Shown here: piece by piece, positions 46,053 to 58,600 of the stretch
Position numbering within the stretch: the stretch's first letter is position 1
How the letters are laid out: each line of letters begins with the position of its first letter
The notes under the pieces: model-generated
The model's input: only the letters and a program-made list of their open reading frames with translations
Databases searched by the model: none
What the model was told of the DNA's origin: nothing
Position numbers and translations under genes: made by a program
Source: Coniferiporia sulphurascens
Taxonomy: Eukaryota; Basidiomycota; Agaricomycetes; Hymenochaetales; Hymenochaetaceae
Length of the DNA stretch: 64,000 bases
Direction of reading: 5' to 3'
NCBI GenBank assembly: GCA_002794785.1
Contig: NBBA01000014.1
Location: forward strand, 558,001 to 622,000

Positions 46053-47103
46053 TCGTCCTCTGCCCAACGTGTATCGTCCCAAGACCCAAAACACCGCGGA
46101 CCCATCTTCTTTTCTCCTCTTTTTATTAGTGTTTTATTACCGCCCGCTTTGGATCCACTTCTCGATCGCCCTGTCCTTTTCGAAGTACCGCTAATTGTCC
46201 CACCATGACCAATTCGCTCTTCTTGGGTTCCTGATATCGCGGACTCCCCCTACTTCAGTCTTTTCCCTGGTCTGCCTTCCCTGCCTATTCTTGTCGGTTT
46301 TTCCCTCGGGCTGGGCTCGTTTGCGCGCATCAGGTGCTCCCACGGCTCGCGTTCTTCCATGGAACTCTCTCCTCCTTCGGATGGATTAACTTCGGACGTG
46401 CTTTTCCTTCGTATATAAGAGTATATATTCATCATACAATCGTCTACTGTATCCGTTCCGTTTCGTCTATACAATCTGTCTGATTATTGATATACGCCTG
46501 CATATCTCGCGAAGAGGCTATTTTGTGTTCATCTGTATCCGCAGCCCGCAGGCTTGCTATTGCCCGCACCCAGAAAACTTTCGGTCGCCAAGGAGTCTGG
46601 GACTCCGGGATAGCGAGTAATCATCGAGCTAGGGCTGCTTCCCATCCTTATTTTTCTTTTCTTCTCAATTTAAGTTTCGATCTCAATTATCTGTCGAAGT
46701 CTTCCCTACTCACCCTTACGAGATGAGGCCGCGTGTGTGTTTGCCGCATTAGGTCACGAACCCAGAACCCTACCCACTTTTGGATATAAACAGGGAGAAT
46801 TTATGCTGTCCAAGAACAAGATGTAGCTATAGAACACGAACGAAATCACAGACGATCAGAGACGTAAAAATAATTACGAAGAGAAGTGATTGGAAGAAAG
46901 CACGGAAACATCACAGACTGGTTTGAACGGAAAATAGACGCCGAGAAGGCTCCCAAGGCACCACCATTACTGTATCATGATCACCATCACCCCCTGCGAT
47001 CAACTTCCCTTCATGAAATTCCGCCGACATCGCCCCTCGCTTGTTCCATGGGCCGGATATCAAAGCGACTGTTACGTCTCTTCGAAACCCAAACCTTGCC
47101 CAA
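46053..47103. other. Intergenic between convergent genes
   Basis: 3' flanks of the CFEM gene and of the four-helix protein. T/C-rich at first; no supported gene. Confidence 0.5.
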
Positions 47104-48453
47104 TTATACACGTCTCGCCGCATTAGCTATCTCACCGCTACTCCGATGACTCTCGTAATCCGCAAATGGGTCCACGCCGCCTTTCAAGTCGTCCATTTTC
47201 TTGTCATCACTCGTGTCCAAGTACCCGCCTCTCTCATACTCCGGGAGTTTCGCGGCATCGTACTGCGGCACGTATACCTGACTTTGCGCGGGTGGCGGGC
47301 CCGGAGGCGGAGCATAGCCGCCCGCACCCGCGTACCCGAATGCGCCGCCAGCATATGGTGGAGTGTAGTGGTCCGGAACATGCTGCGTCGCCGGCGCGCG
47401 CGCGGCGTTCGCAACAGACGTGGGGTCGAGTAGCTGGCGGTAGTACGCGAATGCAATGGACGAGAAGAGCACGGACATGAGCGCAACAACAATAAACCAT
47501 GCGATCTCAGAGAAGGAATCGTGCGACCAAGCCGAATTGCAGACTTTCGTTGATTGAAATCAGATGTAAGAAAAGATGTAGATGCAATAAACCTACAATT
47601 TGACACATCCCCTTGGGTTGTGGTGGAGCTCGATTCCCCCAAACCAAATCTCTGCATGATGTAAACAAAAGGACACGATTAGGAAGCCCGTATATGTACT
47701 CACAAACTCGATGTCTTCCCCGTTGGAAAGAGCTATGCACTCATTGATCAGAGTATTCTAGAAACATTGTTAGAACAAAAGCAGAGACGTTAAGTAGTAC
47801 CCTGAAGCCTACCTTGAACACGAAATGTATAATAACAAGCATAAGCTGTGCACCAGATACGATGACCGCCGCTCCAAGTGACGAAATTGCGAAGATACGT
47901 ATTATACGAAGGCTTTGCTATAAATATATTGACATGACGCGGGAAGGACATTAGTCAGCAACGTAGGCGCGAATAGGCATGACAATGGACGCACCATCAC
48001 CGCCCCAAGTAGCCCGAAGAGTTCTACGACGAGCGTAACCATGTATAACGAGCCCAACACGATGTCGAATGTCTCCAACTTCGTTGCGTGATCCTTGTCG
48101 ATTGATATGTCCCGGAACGAATCAACCTGGACAAAGCTGAGCACAAAGAACCCTAAGGCTGCCAAGAAACCGGACGTACGCCCCAAACCAGCGTCCATAT
48201 TGCAGCCAGTAAGGTGACTGGAATGGCACGTCACCTCGGATCAATCCATAAGGAACTTGGCAACACGCACCGCCAACAACAACTGGACGCAGGCTTCGTT
48301 TGTACACTTTGGTGACCATGGCATACGCCGGAGGTGCGCCTTGTAGAGTAGACGTACAGCAAAGAGGACTGTCCGTGAGCCAGTCTAATCGTCAGGGTGG
48401 AAAGAAACACAATGCATACCCTGCGGCGGCGGAGGTCTGGTGAATGTGTTCAT
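47104..48453 (-). CDS. Four-helix membrane protein with Pro/Gly/Tyr-rich tail
   Basis: I do not recognise a named family beyond fungal tetraspan-like proteins. The start at 48453 gives MNTFTRPPPPQ, spliced to GAPPAYAMVTKVYKRSLRPV. Helix 1, VTLLAAIWTLVWG, joins VDSFRDISIDKDHATKLETF through an intron with GTACGT donor. Helix 2 is IVLGSLYMVTLVVELFGLLG. Helix 3 is IFAISSLGAAVIVSGAQLML, followed by a loop with CIALSNGEDIEF and DVSNC. Helix 4 is SEIAWFIVVALMSVLFSSIA. The cytosolic tail has PDHYTPPYAGGAFGYAGAGG, PPPGPPPAQ and a Tyr-rich end, stopping TAA at 47104-47106. Six or more short introns. A small outer loop with two Cys after helix 3 is tetraspanin-like, but the CCG motif is absent. Confidence 0.75.
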
Positions 48454-49079
48454 TTCGTTGCGCTTCAAATAATTGACAGCCGGTTAAGAAATATGTTCGT
48501 ATGGATTCGTGAATGCTGGTTGATTAAGGATTAAAGGAGAAGAGTAGAACGGATGGGGCGTGGCCTGCACTAAGTATATGGAAGTCTGAAGACAAGGTGC
48601 TTGCTGCGTAATGCGGTCCTTGGACGGCCTGGCCCGCAGCACCGAAACAGATGGCAACTAGTTCTCACACACCGCCACAGTCGTAGATCCCAGGCAGCTC
48701 GGCGATCCTCTTCAACTTGGGCGGCCCACTTGAGTTAAAAACTGCGTCCGCAGCCCTGTTATCGGCTTCTACTTTAGTCAAACTCAGTTCCTACCTTTTG
48801 TTGGGACAAACGGGAAATGAAAGTGATGATATTTGTCATTAAGGGCTGTGCTATAAAGGTCACATCATCAGGACGGGAGGGGACCCAGGGACGGCAGCGT
48901 GAGATATGCTGCGAGAGTCTAGCTCGTTCTTAACTAAGGCTGCATTGACTCGCGAAGTATGGACTATTCGTAGTCCCTCCGATACGGGGTATAAGCACAA
49001 TTCACTTAATCCCTAATAATTATTACACTGTAAGTCGTACATTTGCAGCATCTTATATATACGTCTTAGCGATATCTGT
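48454..49079. other. Intergenic
   Basis: Promoter side of the four-helix gene and 3' flank of TOF1. Nothing recognised. Confidence 0.5.
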
Positions 49080-52000
49080 TCACTCGTCTTCGTCGGATAA
49101 CATAATTCTGGCCTTTGTTTTTGTCTTACGAGACAGTGTCCGTACCCCAGTATCATCGTCCTCGGAATTCGACGGATGACCCGACGCCCGACCGGAAGAC
49201 CGCGACGGCTCAGCAGCTACCGGCGGGCTTTCAGGCTCGGACAGCTCCCTTCCAACGTTTGTTCCGGCACCTTTGTAGCGAGGTCGAGGACGTGGTTTCA
49301 CCTTCTTCAGCGTTGAGGATTTGTCCGCAGAGGTATCTTGGGAAGGAGTTGTCGCAGGCGTTGTGCGCGTCGACTTCGTCGTGCCGTGGTTATCTACCTC
49401 GGAGTCAGTCGCAGACGATTCTTTCTCGCCTCCATCGTCGCTATCTGCGAGTGGCGTCCCCTTCCGCCGCTTCGAGCTTTTTGTCTCAACTCCACTCCCG
49501 CGCTGCTTCTTCCGCTTCTTAGTACCCGTCGCACGCATTGTCCCACTCTTCCCGTCCGCGGCAAGACGCTCCGTCCGCTCGCGCAGCGCACGCTCACGCG
49601 CCCAGAATGCCTCATCATCACCATATTCAGCATCGGAGTCCTCAATGAACTGCGCAGACTTGTATTGCTGTTGCTCCTTGTGCTTCTTCGTCCGCTTCTT
49701 GAGCGGTTCCTCGTCGTCAGTGTCCGCACTGTCCTCGTTGTCAGATACTGCACGACGCCTCCGCCTCCGACGGGTCTTCCTAGTGAGCATTTGCGTCGCC
49801 TTCTTGTCGCCGAGATCCAGAGGTGTCTCAAGGAATTGGTTGATGACGGCTAGCGAGCTCTGTAGATCCGACGGTAGAATCGCCGCAGGGACATACCACT
49901 CAAGCTCGTCGGCGTCTGTTTTGTGTAAATAAGTTTAAATCTGTTAACGTCGCTGACAAAAGCGTTACGTACTCTCATCCATGATGAAGAATTTGACTAG
50001 GCGGAAAACTAGCTTTAGATGTGGATTCTTTGTAGCAGCGTCGGCTTGTTCATTATTTATATAAGGTATAGCTGGAGCCGGCTATAAGCATCGAACATAC
50101 AGCCGGAAAGTGGCTGCTCACAGTAATCTTGGAACTTCGCCAATGCTTCGTTCGACGGCTGACGTAGTTTCGCAGCAGCGTCCCGGACAGCTTCGTCATC
50201 CATATCATCTAGCTGTGATTGCGATGAGGAACCATCTGTCTCCTCGATGAGCCGTTGCCGTTGTCCGATAACCATCATAAGGATCTAATGCACATAATCA
50301 ACAAGTTTACGGAGGCAAATTTGGAAGCATTTTTACAGACCTCTTTGACCCAGTCAATAAGCTCCTGCTGACCTTTCTCTACAAGACATGCAATCGCTAT
50401 GCCGAGTTGCTCGCTCCATGAGTATCCCTTCTTCACTTGGACGTCTGGCGGGATGCTGCTCTCTTCTGTATCTTTGTCCTTGATGCGTTTGCTCTCCTCG
50501 GCGTCCCAGCTTGAGAATTGCTTCCAGCGGTTTCTGTTCTTCGGGAAAAATGCCTTCGAGAGAATTTGCAGTCGTTAGTCTCAGGTGTCATCGTCCGTCC
50601 GGATGAAACGCACCTCAACGACAAGCAGAGGATCGTCGTTAACCGCCTTGAAAAACTTACACAAAATATAGTTTATCAACGCGACTAAATCCTTATATGA
50701 TTGCTCTCGAGGGTGTGTTGATTGCTTCGCCAGTATCGACCTGAAGAGATTCAGCGTCGACACCTAGTAAGACGCGTTTGAATAAAATGCGCGGGAAAGT
50801 ATAGTAGCAGAGTCTACCTTAAAGAAGAGTCCCTCAGCCTTGGCTTTCACAGCCTGGCGGTGCATAAGGTTTACAACTCGCTTCATTTGCTCTGGCGAGG
50901 TAAACTCATCGTAGCGTGCAAGATACGTTAGAAGAGTATGTGTGATGTCTTCGTGGGCAAATTTCTTGGGACGAGGCGAAAGAAAATATGAGCTAGGGAA
51001 CAATTTATAGAGATGTGCACCCACCAACTCGAAAGTCTCGAAGGTGAAGAGTATCTCTTGTACAACATGTTCGGCATCGGCATCGGCGTCTTCTTGCTCC
51101 TCGAGACCTGCTTCTTCCTCATCAACACCATCTTTGGCTAAATCGGAAGGAAGCATAGTTAACCTCAGGTATCATAGGGAGATAATGTCAGTAACCATAC
51201 CTTTCGCCTTCCTCCTCTTCACCGTTTTCTTCCTCACATATAGCTCATCCCCTCCGCGCTGACGCGCCCATTTCTCCAGCATCCGTAGCAAGGAATAGCC
51301 CAATCGAATACTAGCATCAAGGTAACGAAGGCTTTGCACGCCTTCCTTGTACACACGCAGCGCATCAACAGAGATGTCGAGCACCTCACCGTTGTACACA
51401 ATCTGCTGCTGCAGAAGCAAGGCGGCTTCGCCAAGCTCTGGGTCAGAGATGTTTGTTGCATGCATGTTATCAATGAGCTGAAGCAACTGCGTGAGACATT
51501 CGATGCCAGCTTGCAACTCGGTCCATAATTTTGGCTAGAGATGATTGTGAGTTTCCTACGTATGTAATGCCAATGAACAGCTGCGATACCTTGTCTTCAA
51601 CTGCTTCACGCATTCTTTTTAGAACCCAAACAATCCAGCTACGCTCAATAACCTCGGCCACTAGATCAAACGGCCAGACCACTACGTTCTCGGTAGCCTT
51701 TTGTAAGTCCTCTCTCTCGGATTTTTCAATCTGCCCTGCCCTAACGGACAAGAAGAACTCCAAAAACCACTTTGTAACGAAGAGCAGACGCAGATGATCT
51801 TTTTCTTTGATTTTGGGTCGCTCGGATTTGATGTCCTTCAGAAGCGAGGCCAAAAAAGCTGAAAACCATATGATTAGCGGGTGGACGTAAATAAACGCCG
51901 TAAAACATGCTCACTATTGAAGCATGCTTCAACGAACGTCTTTGCAGTGCTTCGAAGTACGTTTTTTGCTCCTGAATCGAGGTTGTCCTCAAGTCCTAGT

Positions 52001-53156
52001 TCATCAACTTTGTTTATTTTCTTGAACTGCTTTCGCTTCTTTATATCAAGAATGCTTCCGGCCTCTTTATTGAGCGCTTGTTGGCGATGCAGGACAACTG
52101 TCTGTGAGGATGTGCCACTGTTGCTCGACGGTTCTGATTCGCCGTCTCTAGTTCGCGCTTTGGGTGGTTTGAGAGAGACGGAGATAGTAGTGCCAAAACG
52201 AGAGTGCCTGGAGGAGGCTCTGCGCGCGTTCTCGGTTTTTAACTTGTTCTCCGCTGCGAGCAATTGGGAAAGAGTATTTTGAGACACCTGATAATTCGTT
52301 TATAGTCCACGAGATCATGTTAGAGAACGGAATTAGTCACCTTCACTTGGTCGACTGCGAGAGATGACGGAAGCACACCACGGTACAAAAGATAGAATAT
52401 TTCCAGTACCAGGGTATTCCACTGGTTGAGAAACGGATCCATAGCACTCGATGAAATGGTAATAAGTAGGTCTAAAACGTGTGCTTCTGAATACGTTTTG
52501 ATGAGCTTGGACTGCAGCGAGGAAAACTCGGCTTGGTCGGAGCTTGCGTGCATATTAGGCGGCCGGTCCTTAATGAATGCGAGGTTGCGAAACAAATGCA
52601 GAACAACATTGACAATCTGGCCGTCGCGTTCTTTCCTGTCCTTCTTGTCCTTAGCAATACATGGAAGGAGAATTCCAAATAATGCTTGAATGACGCCAGG
52701 ACAGAGTAGCGCAGATTTGTAGTGTAGATGGCTCTGCAAAAGCTGTGTATAGTCGGTCCCCTTGTCAAGCTCCTCGTCGAGCTCCTTCAGTTCTTCTGAG
52801 AGATCTATTGGCCAGGTCATCGCGGTAGCTATGTCCGCGCATGCAATCGCGCACTTGTCCCCGACGAGGCCCCTTCCGGCGGTCTCAAGCAGGATAGGAA
52901 CGATATCCTTCGGCAAGACACGTGCTTCCCAGAAGATGCGGGCAACGGTACGCTCATCGTCTGTGTCGTCCTTGCGCCAAAACTTCTTGAGATCCTTGAG
53001 ACAGCCGTGGCACTCGTCGCCAAGCTTGTACGTGTCGCCCTCATAGCCGCCGAGCGCGGCGATTACATCGTGGATCGCTGGTGCGAGGATGGTGCGTCTG
53101 TCGACTTGCTGCTCGTCGGGATCGGAAAAAACTGAGACCGCGTCGTCGTTATCCAT
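49080..53156 (-). CDS. TOF1: Replication fork protection factor Tof1/Swi1/Timeless
   Basis: With Csm3/Tipin it stabilises stalled replication forks and signals to the S-phase checkpoint in the nucleus. The start chosen is the ATG at 53156 (MDNDDAVSVFSDPDEQ); the frame is open 14 codons upstream but without ATG. The N-terminal Timeless domain is unmistakable: DECHGCLKDLKKFWRKDDTD, RTVARIFWEARVLPKDIVPI, LLETAGRGLVGDKCAIACAD and TAMTWPIDLSEELKELDEEL. Later exons carry FNQW-type NQWNTLVLEIFYLLYRGV, KEKDHLRLLFVTKWFLEFFL, ISVDALRVYKEGVQSLRYLD, FETFELVGAHLYKLFPSSYF, MKRVVNLMHRQAVKAKAEGL, KDLVALINYILCKFFKAV, KKGYSWSEQLGIAIACLVE and DADELEWYVPAAILPSDLQ. The C-terminal 230 residues are acidic/basic and disordered, ending ARIMLSDEDE. 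About ten introns. A LINE lies 155 bases upstream of the start. Confidence 0.95.
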
Positions 53157-53296
53157 GTTGAGGTTGTTTGCGGCGACGAATTGAGCGACGTTGACCAAGA
53201 CGCGACGCGCGACAAGGAGCGCGAACGGTCACACATAACTTAATGGGCATATATTAAGGGTGAAACTACTATAAATATATTAAACTTTGCGTACAG
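53157..53296. promoter_or_regulatory. TOF1 proximal promoter, truncated by LINE
   Basis: About 140 bases remain between the TOF1 ATG and the left target-site duplication. Together with 59773-60018 this was probably one 400-base divergent promoter before the insertion. Confidence 0.55.
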
Positions 53297-53310
53297 ACAC
53301 GTATACACAT
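53297..53310 (+). repeat. Left target-site duplication of LINE
   Basis: ACACGTATACACAT, identical to 59759-59772 at the other end of the element. Confidence 0.9.
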
Positions 53311-53370
53311 CATCCTCCTTGTCCTCTAACCACCACCATCTAGGTAGTCTTTACGAGCACTCTGCCCTCT

Positions 53371-55653
53371 ATGTCTGAACAACAACAACAAGATCAACAA
53401 CCCCCCTGTCCCATCGACAAGACCTTCCACGCCCCCTCTGTTTCTACACGAGGCGGAATGCGTTCTCTTCGTGGTTGGGGGACCGACTCAATGCCTCCTC
53501 CGGGAATGGTCGCTGCTCGCTCCTCCTCGTTCTCGGGGTCGATCTTGAGCTCCGCCCGTGCGCCTCCGGTCCCACCCAAAATCCTCCCCACAGTATCCCC
53601 ACTGGCGGCGGAGATCACGTCCCGCCAGCCCTTTCACCCACCGTCCCGCGCTGTTTCAGTTGCGAGCGACCGAGGAACTGACCAGGTCATGGCTCATATC
53701 TCTCGCCCGGTCACCCCAGGCCTCCCCCTCTCAGTGGCTATTTCCGGCAAAACCCTCTTTTCTGGGGGTCAAACCAGCCTCTCCTCTCTTGTGGCCCCTG
53801 CCCCGCAGGCCCCCCAATCCACCTCAGCCTCCATGTGGGCGAAGTATATCCCCACTGATGCGGCCTCCGCTCTCGTTGAGCCTGCCTCCCCTCGCACACC
53901 CCCCGGTGGTGGTGGGATGGCCCCCCGTGTAGACGAAACCCCTCGTGGGCCGTCCCGCCCGATGTCTGCAGCCATCTCGTCTCTGGACTCCGACTCAGAA
54001 ATGTCGGAGGCCGGGGCCGTTGACGACCAGGCCTCCTCGGCTTCTGCACGGAAAAAGCGCAAGTCCACCAGCGCCCCAGTGCCACTGTCCCCCCGGGCGG
54101 TCTCACTGCAGGTTCCCCTTCTCCGGTTGGCTGCCACTACAGCTATGCGTGCCTCCCACGAACTCCTCGCACTAGGGAAGACGACCTCCGTGTCGGCTGC
54201 CCCGACTGCCGCCCTCCTCGGAGAGATTGCCTTCGCGGTTAATTCTCTCAGTAGTGCTTTGGTCCAGGAGGATCCTCTCGCACAATCCGCCACGTCGCAG
54301 GCCTTTCGGGCGGCGGCAGGCCCCCATCTTAGCATGGCCCCTGGCCCCGCACTCCCCCTTGCCCCTCCCCAGCCCCCCCAGACTGTGGACGGCACCCCCT
54401 CTCTTCCCTCCCTGCCACAGCAGATGGTGCAGGTCATGTCTGACCTCACGCGCCAAATGGCTTTCATGATGCAGCGGATGGACGCCCTTGAACGCCCCCC
54501 CTCACGCTCCTCGGGGGTCGGGTCTGCCCCCTCCGGAGACAAGAAAGGGAAGGGTAAAGCCAACCCAAGTACTGCCCCTCCTCCACCACAAGGACCTTCG
54601 GGCCCTTCTAACCTCACTGCCGGGTCCACCTTGCCGACACCTGTCACTCCAGGTCTTGCCGCGGGTGGGGCTACCCCTGCCACTGCCGCTGCTACTGCAG
54701 CGCCAGTGTCGACAGGGGCCCCCACTACTGCTAGCGCTGTGAAACAAGAGCCGAAGCGTGCAGTCCTCCCGGTTATCCATACCATTACGGACCCGACCCT
54801 CGCCATCTGCTTCCATGGAGCCCCACCCCCTGCTGAAGCGCGCCCCACAGATTCCCAGACGACCATCAACGTCAGGACCGCCCTCTCACGCTTTCCCACT
54901 GCGGCCAAACTGGTCGTACGTGCTGCCCACTGGAACGACCGAGGCAATTGCTTCGTCACGTTCGCCCACAACACTCACATTCCAACGATGAACAGTGTGA
55001 AGGAAGTTGTGATGGCATCTGTACAAAGCGTCTACCCCGCCACAGTCTCCCAACTTGTATCTTGGGCCTGCCTACAAATTGCTGAGGTCCCCACGCGTCC
55101 TGCGCCGGGCCTTCCTGCCTTCACGGCAGTGGATCTCCAAGCTGAATTCCGCGCCGCCAACCCTCACCTCCTCTCACTACCCATGACTCTTGAGCCCGAC
55201 TGGACCCAGGCTTACGACCTTCTGGGTGAGGACGTAATGTCTGCCCCCATCGCCTTCTCCTTCGAAGACCCCATGGGCTCCCGCTCTGCGAACATCCTCT
55301 CCACCCCGAGGAACCGCGTTGTATACATGTTTGGTCGCCGGCTCAAGCTGGTGGCTCGCCGTGACCTCCCTCGCCTCATGCAGTGTACTAAATGCGCTGC
55401 ACTAGGCCACCTGGTTCAAAACTGCAGGAACCGCCCTTGGTCGTGCCTCATATGCGCTGGCCGTCACCGTACTGACGATCACCGCATGCGCTGCCCGGGG
55501 TGTGTCCGTGACGCCCTCCCGGCCTCCACCCCCTGCACCCATCCCCCTAAATGCTCGAACTGCTCTGGCGAACACCGCGCCGACTCTTCCAGCTGCCCCA
55601 AACAGCGTGGCCGTGCCCGTTCCTCTTTCGCCCCACCCCCGGTTGATGAGTAG
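53371..55653 (+). CDS. LINE ORF1, gag-like zinc-knuckle protein
   Basis: 760 residues, starting MSEQQQQDQQ. The first 450 residues are Pro/Ser/Ala-rich and look disordered, with a basic ARKKRKSTSAP segment. A more ordered part around residues 470-670 (VLPVIHTITDPTLAICFHGA, TKLVVRAAHWNDRGN-type block) resembles the RNA-binding region of gag-like LINE proteins. The C-terminus has a CCHC knuckle CTKCAALGHLVQNC, then CLICAGRHRTDDHRMRC, and then CSNCSGEHRADSSSC. It should bind element RNA and chaperone target-primed reverse transcription. Its stop codon overlaps the ORF2 start. Confidence 0.9.
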   Translation: MSEQQQQDQQPPCPIDKTFHAPSVSTRGGMRSLRGWGTDSMPPPGMVAARSSSFSGSILSSARAPPVPPKILPTVSPLAAEITSRQPFHPPSRAVSVASDRGTDQVMAHISRPVTPGLPLSVAISGKTLFSGGQTSLSSLVAPAPQAPQSTSASMWAKYIPTDAASALVEPASPRTPPGGGGMAPRVDETPRGPSRPMSAAISSLDSDSEMSEAGAVDDQASSASARKKRKSTSAPVPLSPRAVSLQVPLLRLAATTAMRASHELLALGKTTSVSAAPTAALLGEIAFAVNSLSSALVQEDPLAQSATSQAFRAAAGPHLSMAPGPALPLAPPQPPQTVDGTPSLPSLPQQMVQVMSDLTRQMAFMMQRMDALERPPSRSSGVGSAPSGDKKGKGKANPSTAPPPPQGPSGPSNLTAGSTLPTPVTPGLAAGGATPATAAATAAPVSTGAPTTASAVKQEPKRAVLPVIHTITDPTLAICFHGAPPPAEARPTDSQTTINVRTALSRFPTAAKLVVRAAHWNDRGNCFVTFAHNTHIPTMNSVKEVVMASVQSVYPATVSQLVSWACLQIAEVPTRPAPGLPAFTAVDLQAEFRAANPHLLSLPMTLEPDWTQAYDLLGEDVMSAPIAFSFEDPMGSRSANILSTPRNRVVYMFGRRLKLVARRDLPRLMQCTKCAALGHLVQNCRNRPWSCLICAGRHRTDDHRMRCPGCVRDALPASTPCTHPPKCSNCSGEHRADSSSCPKQRGRARSSFAPPPVDE

Positions 55654-58600
55654 TCCCTGGACGTTTATGCAACACAATGTTGCAACGTCCCGAGTGCACG
55701 TCGAAGCACTCGTCCACTCACTCTCGTCTTCCCCCGGTGCAGCCCCACCACCTGCAGTTATTTTATTACAGGAACCCCCTTGGTACCCTATCGGTGCCTC
55801 CCCCTCTATGTTTGACGCTCTAGGTACGCCCGTCTTCGGCTTCCCTGCTATGCCCAACTACCACGTCTTTGTGCCTCCCTCTTCGGGAGGCACTGAACTA
55901 ACACGTCCGTGTGTGGTCACACTGGTTCACCAGTCTATCCCTCTGTCTCGGGTGATTTTGGATGCCTTGCGCTCCCCATCCCGAGACATACTCACGCTAA
56001 TTTTTGACACTGGCCTTGGGCCTCTTTTTGTCACTAATGTATACAATCATGATGCAAATAAAAAAGAAACCATCTCCTCCCTTGCTCTCCTCGAGCTCCC
56101 ACCGCGTGCACACTGGCTAGTTGCTGGGGGTTTCAACCTCCACTCTATCCACTGGGATCACGGCACCCACTCTACTAGCGACGCGCAAAAAGCCCGTCCT
56201 CTGGAACACTGGGCCGCCGCTAAGGCTATGCACCTCCTGAACAAGCCGGGCTTTGACACCCGGCGACGCCCCTCTACCCAATTCACCGAATCAGTCATCG
56301 ACCTCGCTTGGGCTTCCCCTTCTCTGGAAGACCTCGCTTTGGGCGATTCCTGGACACGATCCTGGGATACTCTGTCCGGATCGGATCATGCGGTTATCAC
56401 ATGGTCCATCCCTACCTCTTCTGAGCCGTTCACCGACCCCTTCCTTCGCCCACGGTATGATGATTCTCTCTCTACTGAATGGCTGGAAGCTCTCGATGCC
56501 CCCCTCACCGCCGCCTTCGCCCTCTCAGGCGCCACTTCTCAACTCCTGGACGTCAGGGTCGCCGCCATACACGATGCGTTGGTCTTCGCCACTGACTCTT
56601 CACACCCCCCCTCTTCTTCGAAGGCCGGGGGCCACAAGGTCAAGTGGTGGGATGCTTCCTGCCGTGCTCACATGGCCGCTTTGCGCGGAGCCACCCCAGC
56701 GACACGTACCGTGCTCCGACGTCAGTCGGCCGGTATTTTCTGCCGCGCTAAACGCGCATGGGTGGACTCGTTTACTGCCTCTGTCAAGCCGGACAAAATC
56801 TGGCCAATGGCAAAGTGGGTGATGGGCACACGACATGCCCCTATCCCATCGCTAGTAACGGGACAGTCCACCGCAAACTCACCTGCAGAGAAGGCCTCGG
56901 CCTTCCGGTCCAAGTACTTCGGTACCCAACCTTCCGCTGCCCCCCCTCCGACTTATTCTTTCGTCGGCACCCGCCCTATGCGCGACCACCCTATCCTCAT
57001 GGAAGAGCTGGATCATGCCCTCAATCTTACCTCGAATTCGAGTGCCCCGGGCATTATGGGTGTTGGCTACCAGGCCCTCAAAAGCCTGCACGCCGCCCAT
57101 AGTGTTCCACTCCTCGCGCTCTATAATGAATGCCTGGATGCTGGACACCACCCCCATCCTTGGAAGGACGCGAAGGTGGTGATGCTCCGTAAACTCAATA
57201 AGAAAGACCCAACCGCCCTTAACGCATACCGCCCCATCACTCTCGAGGAAACTATGGGCAAACTACTCGAGAAGATCATCGCCAACCGCATCCAGTTCAT
57301 GGCCAATGAACTTGGCGCACTCCCCCCTTCCCAATACAGTACTCGCCAAAAGTCAGGAGTATTGGATGCCACCTCGGACCTCGTAAACGAAATCGAATCG
57401 GCTTGGGCTCGACACCATGTCACCACGGCGCTCGCTGTGGATGTGGCAGGTTTCTTCCCCTCCGTACAGCACCACCGCTTACTTGCCGTCCTTTCAGAAT
57501 TAGGGTTCCCCCCTCTCCTTGTTTCATGGGTCCTGTCCTTTGTTTCAGACCGTCGGGTTGCCCTGTCTTTTGACGGGTTCACCGACTCTCTGACCCCCAT
57601 TCCTAACATGGGGGTTCCTCAAGGATCGCCCATCTCCCCCATTTTGTCTGCTCTCTTTGCGACCAGCCTCCTCACCTCTCTTCAGGTTTCTGACCCTCTG
57701 GTGTTCGTCCGCACCTACGTAGACGACCACCTCCTCACTACCTCTTCGAGCTCCATCGCAACTAACGTTGCACGTCTCGAAAAGGCTTACATCTCATTCT
57801 CCGCCGCATGCCGTGACCTCGGCCTGTCCCTAGATGACGATAAATCAGAGCTCATCCACTGGACCCGTCGACACGATATACGCGAAGATTCCCTCATTCA
57901 CCCTATCCATCTGCCGCGACAGGGCCTACAGCCCCTTCGAATCGTTCCTTCCCGGCCTTTGCGCTGGCTAGGTATCTTTTTCGACGCGCAATTGCGGTTT
58001 ACGGTTCATGTCCAACGCATGTGCTTTAAAGCCATGTCTTCTCTCCACGCCCTGGAACTCCTCGGCAACACACTATGCGGCCTCGACCCGCTACACTTAC
58101 GACGTCTCTATATTGGGTGCATACTGCCGGTGTTACTATGGGGAGCTCCCCTATGGTTCACTGGCACTCGGCAAAAAGGCAAGTGCGACAAGATGACCTT
58201 AGTGCAATCCGCGGCGTGCCGCCGTATCCTCGGAACATGGCGCACGTCTCCACGCGGACCCTCTGAGGTCCTCGCCTCCATTCTGCCCATCCCCCTATGC
58301 CTAGAGCGTACCAAATCACGCGCGGCCATTAGGTATCTTACCACCACGCATACCCTCATCCCACTACGTACTACACGTAAGGGGTCCATCACTACCTCCT
58401 TCGTTAACCGGGTCCCACCTGGCTGCGAGAGAGTTCCCCGATACACGCGCCCCCCGTGGATCGCACTACAGGCTTTACGCCATGTAAGCATCGACCAGGC
58501 GATTGACCACTCTCAAGAAGCACGTGATGCTCTCATTCAGTCTCACCATGGTCTCATCGACCGACTGAAAGAGGTCCCCACCCGCCTTCTCATCTATACT

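Noticed and set aside
53769..54974. Long minus-strand frame (401 codons) inside LINE ORF1
   Set aside because: It is the antisense shadow of a GC-rich, Pro/Ala/Ser-rich coding sequence.
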